From Pseudo-nitzschia pungens (taxonomy: Eukaryota; Bacillariophyta; Bacillariophyceae; Bacillariales; Bacillariaceae), in assembly GCA_037355855.1 (NCBI GenBank), contig CM074759.1, positions 4,402,001 through 4,466,000 of the forward strand: a stretch of DNA of 64,000 nt, written 5' to 3'. The notes beneath the pieces were generated by a model. That model was not told the DNA's origin. It saw only the letters and a list, made by a program, of their open reading frames with translations, and searched no databases. Shown in pieces: positions 63,841 through 64,000 of this stretch (the stretch's first letter is position 1; the number at the start of each line of letters is the position of its first letter). A program made the translations under genes and the position numbers.

Positions 63841-64000
63841 TGAACATACATACATGAATACCACATATATTGGAATACATTTGGGATTCCATAATCATTT
63901 AGAGACTTTTGTAGGATTGTAACATTAACATGTTACACATTGGTCTGTTATACATTTAATTTTCATTCAATTAAAAGCTTCCAGCACTTGGAACCAAAAT

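Larger units (their letters stand above)
60474..63937 (-). repeat. Solo gypsy LTR (about 344 bp) split by gypsy B3
   Basis: Parts 60474-60725 and 63846-63937 make one LTR from TGTAACACTCTAGG to ACATGTTACA. It is flanked by the five-base duplication CATTG (60469-60473 and 63938-63942). B3 sits inside with its own TGAAC duplication. Confidence 0.82.

Overview
The window looks like a repeat-rich piece of a diatom nuclear genome, probably a pennate diatom. The evidence is the set of transposon families (Ty3/gypsy elements with TGTTAC/GTAACA LTR ends, CoDi-like Ty1/copia remnants, a PIF/Harbinger-like pair with a Myb/SANT-like partner gene, a Tc1/mariner-like DDE transposase, and a LINE-type RNase H ORF). 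Two secreted enzymes with a Lys/Cys-rich tail of a type I associate with diatoms point the same way. The genus cannot be told from the sequence. No tRNA, rRNA, CRISPR or prokaryotic signal was seen. About four fifths of the window is mobile DNA.

Layout: (1) 1-4770 is a minus-strand gypsy element of family A (A1) with intact gag and an open pol that runs off the left edge; it abuts a 15-unit G-rich minisatellite (4771-5399). (2) 6799-8658 is a secreted multi-domain chitinase, followed by small hypothetical ORFs up to 10095. (3) 10631-14409 is a decayed PIF/Harbinger-like transposon with a Myb/SANT-like ORF on the plus strand and a broken transposase on the minus strand. (4) 14690-30337 is one minus-strand family A element, here called M, with matching LTRs and a GGGAC target duplication. 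It is filled with later insertions: a LINE, which itself holds the intact gypsy B1; a plus-strand family A copy (A3), itself hit by two LINE fragments; and the gag-only gypsy B4. (5) 31387-33069 is a secreted gametolysin-like (M11) metalloprotease. (6) 33540-36923 holds relics of gypsy and copia. (7) 36960-45876 is a copia element with 935-bp LTRs and a mostly broken interior. (8) 46179-47490 holds solo LTRs, one inserted in another. (9) 47491-57624 is a Tc1/mariner-like DNA transposon with terminal inverted repeats of about 220 bp, a Cys-rich accessory gene and a transposase pseudogene; gypsy B2 has landed in the accessory gene. (10) 57869-64000 holds a related short inverted-repeat element, a second minisatellite of the same family as the first, a small hypothetical gene, and a solo LTR split by the gag-only gypsy B3.

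The only clear host genes are the two secreted enzymes. They share a C-terminal Cys/Lys-rich module and a conserved 40-60 bp upstream block at nearly the same distance from the start codon. The transposons show a readable order of insertion and several unusual features: gag and pol separated by one in-frame UGA in two families, a perfect palindrome directly after the 5' LTR where a tRNA primer site is expected, a CHHC-type Gag zinc knuckle, and apparently trans-mobilised defective elements. LTR identities quoted are by eye.
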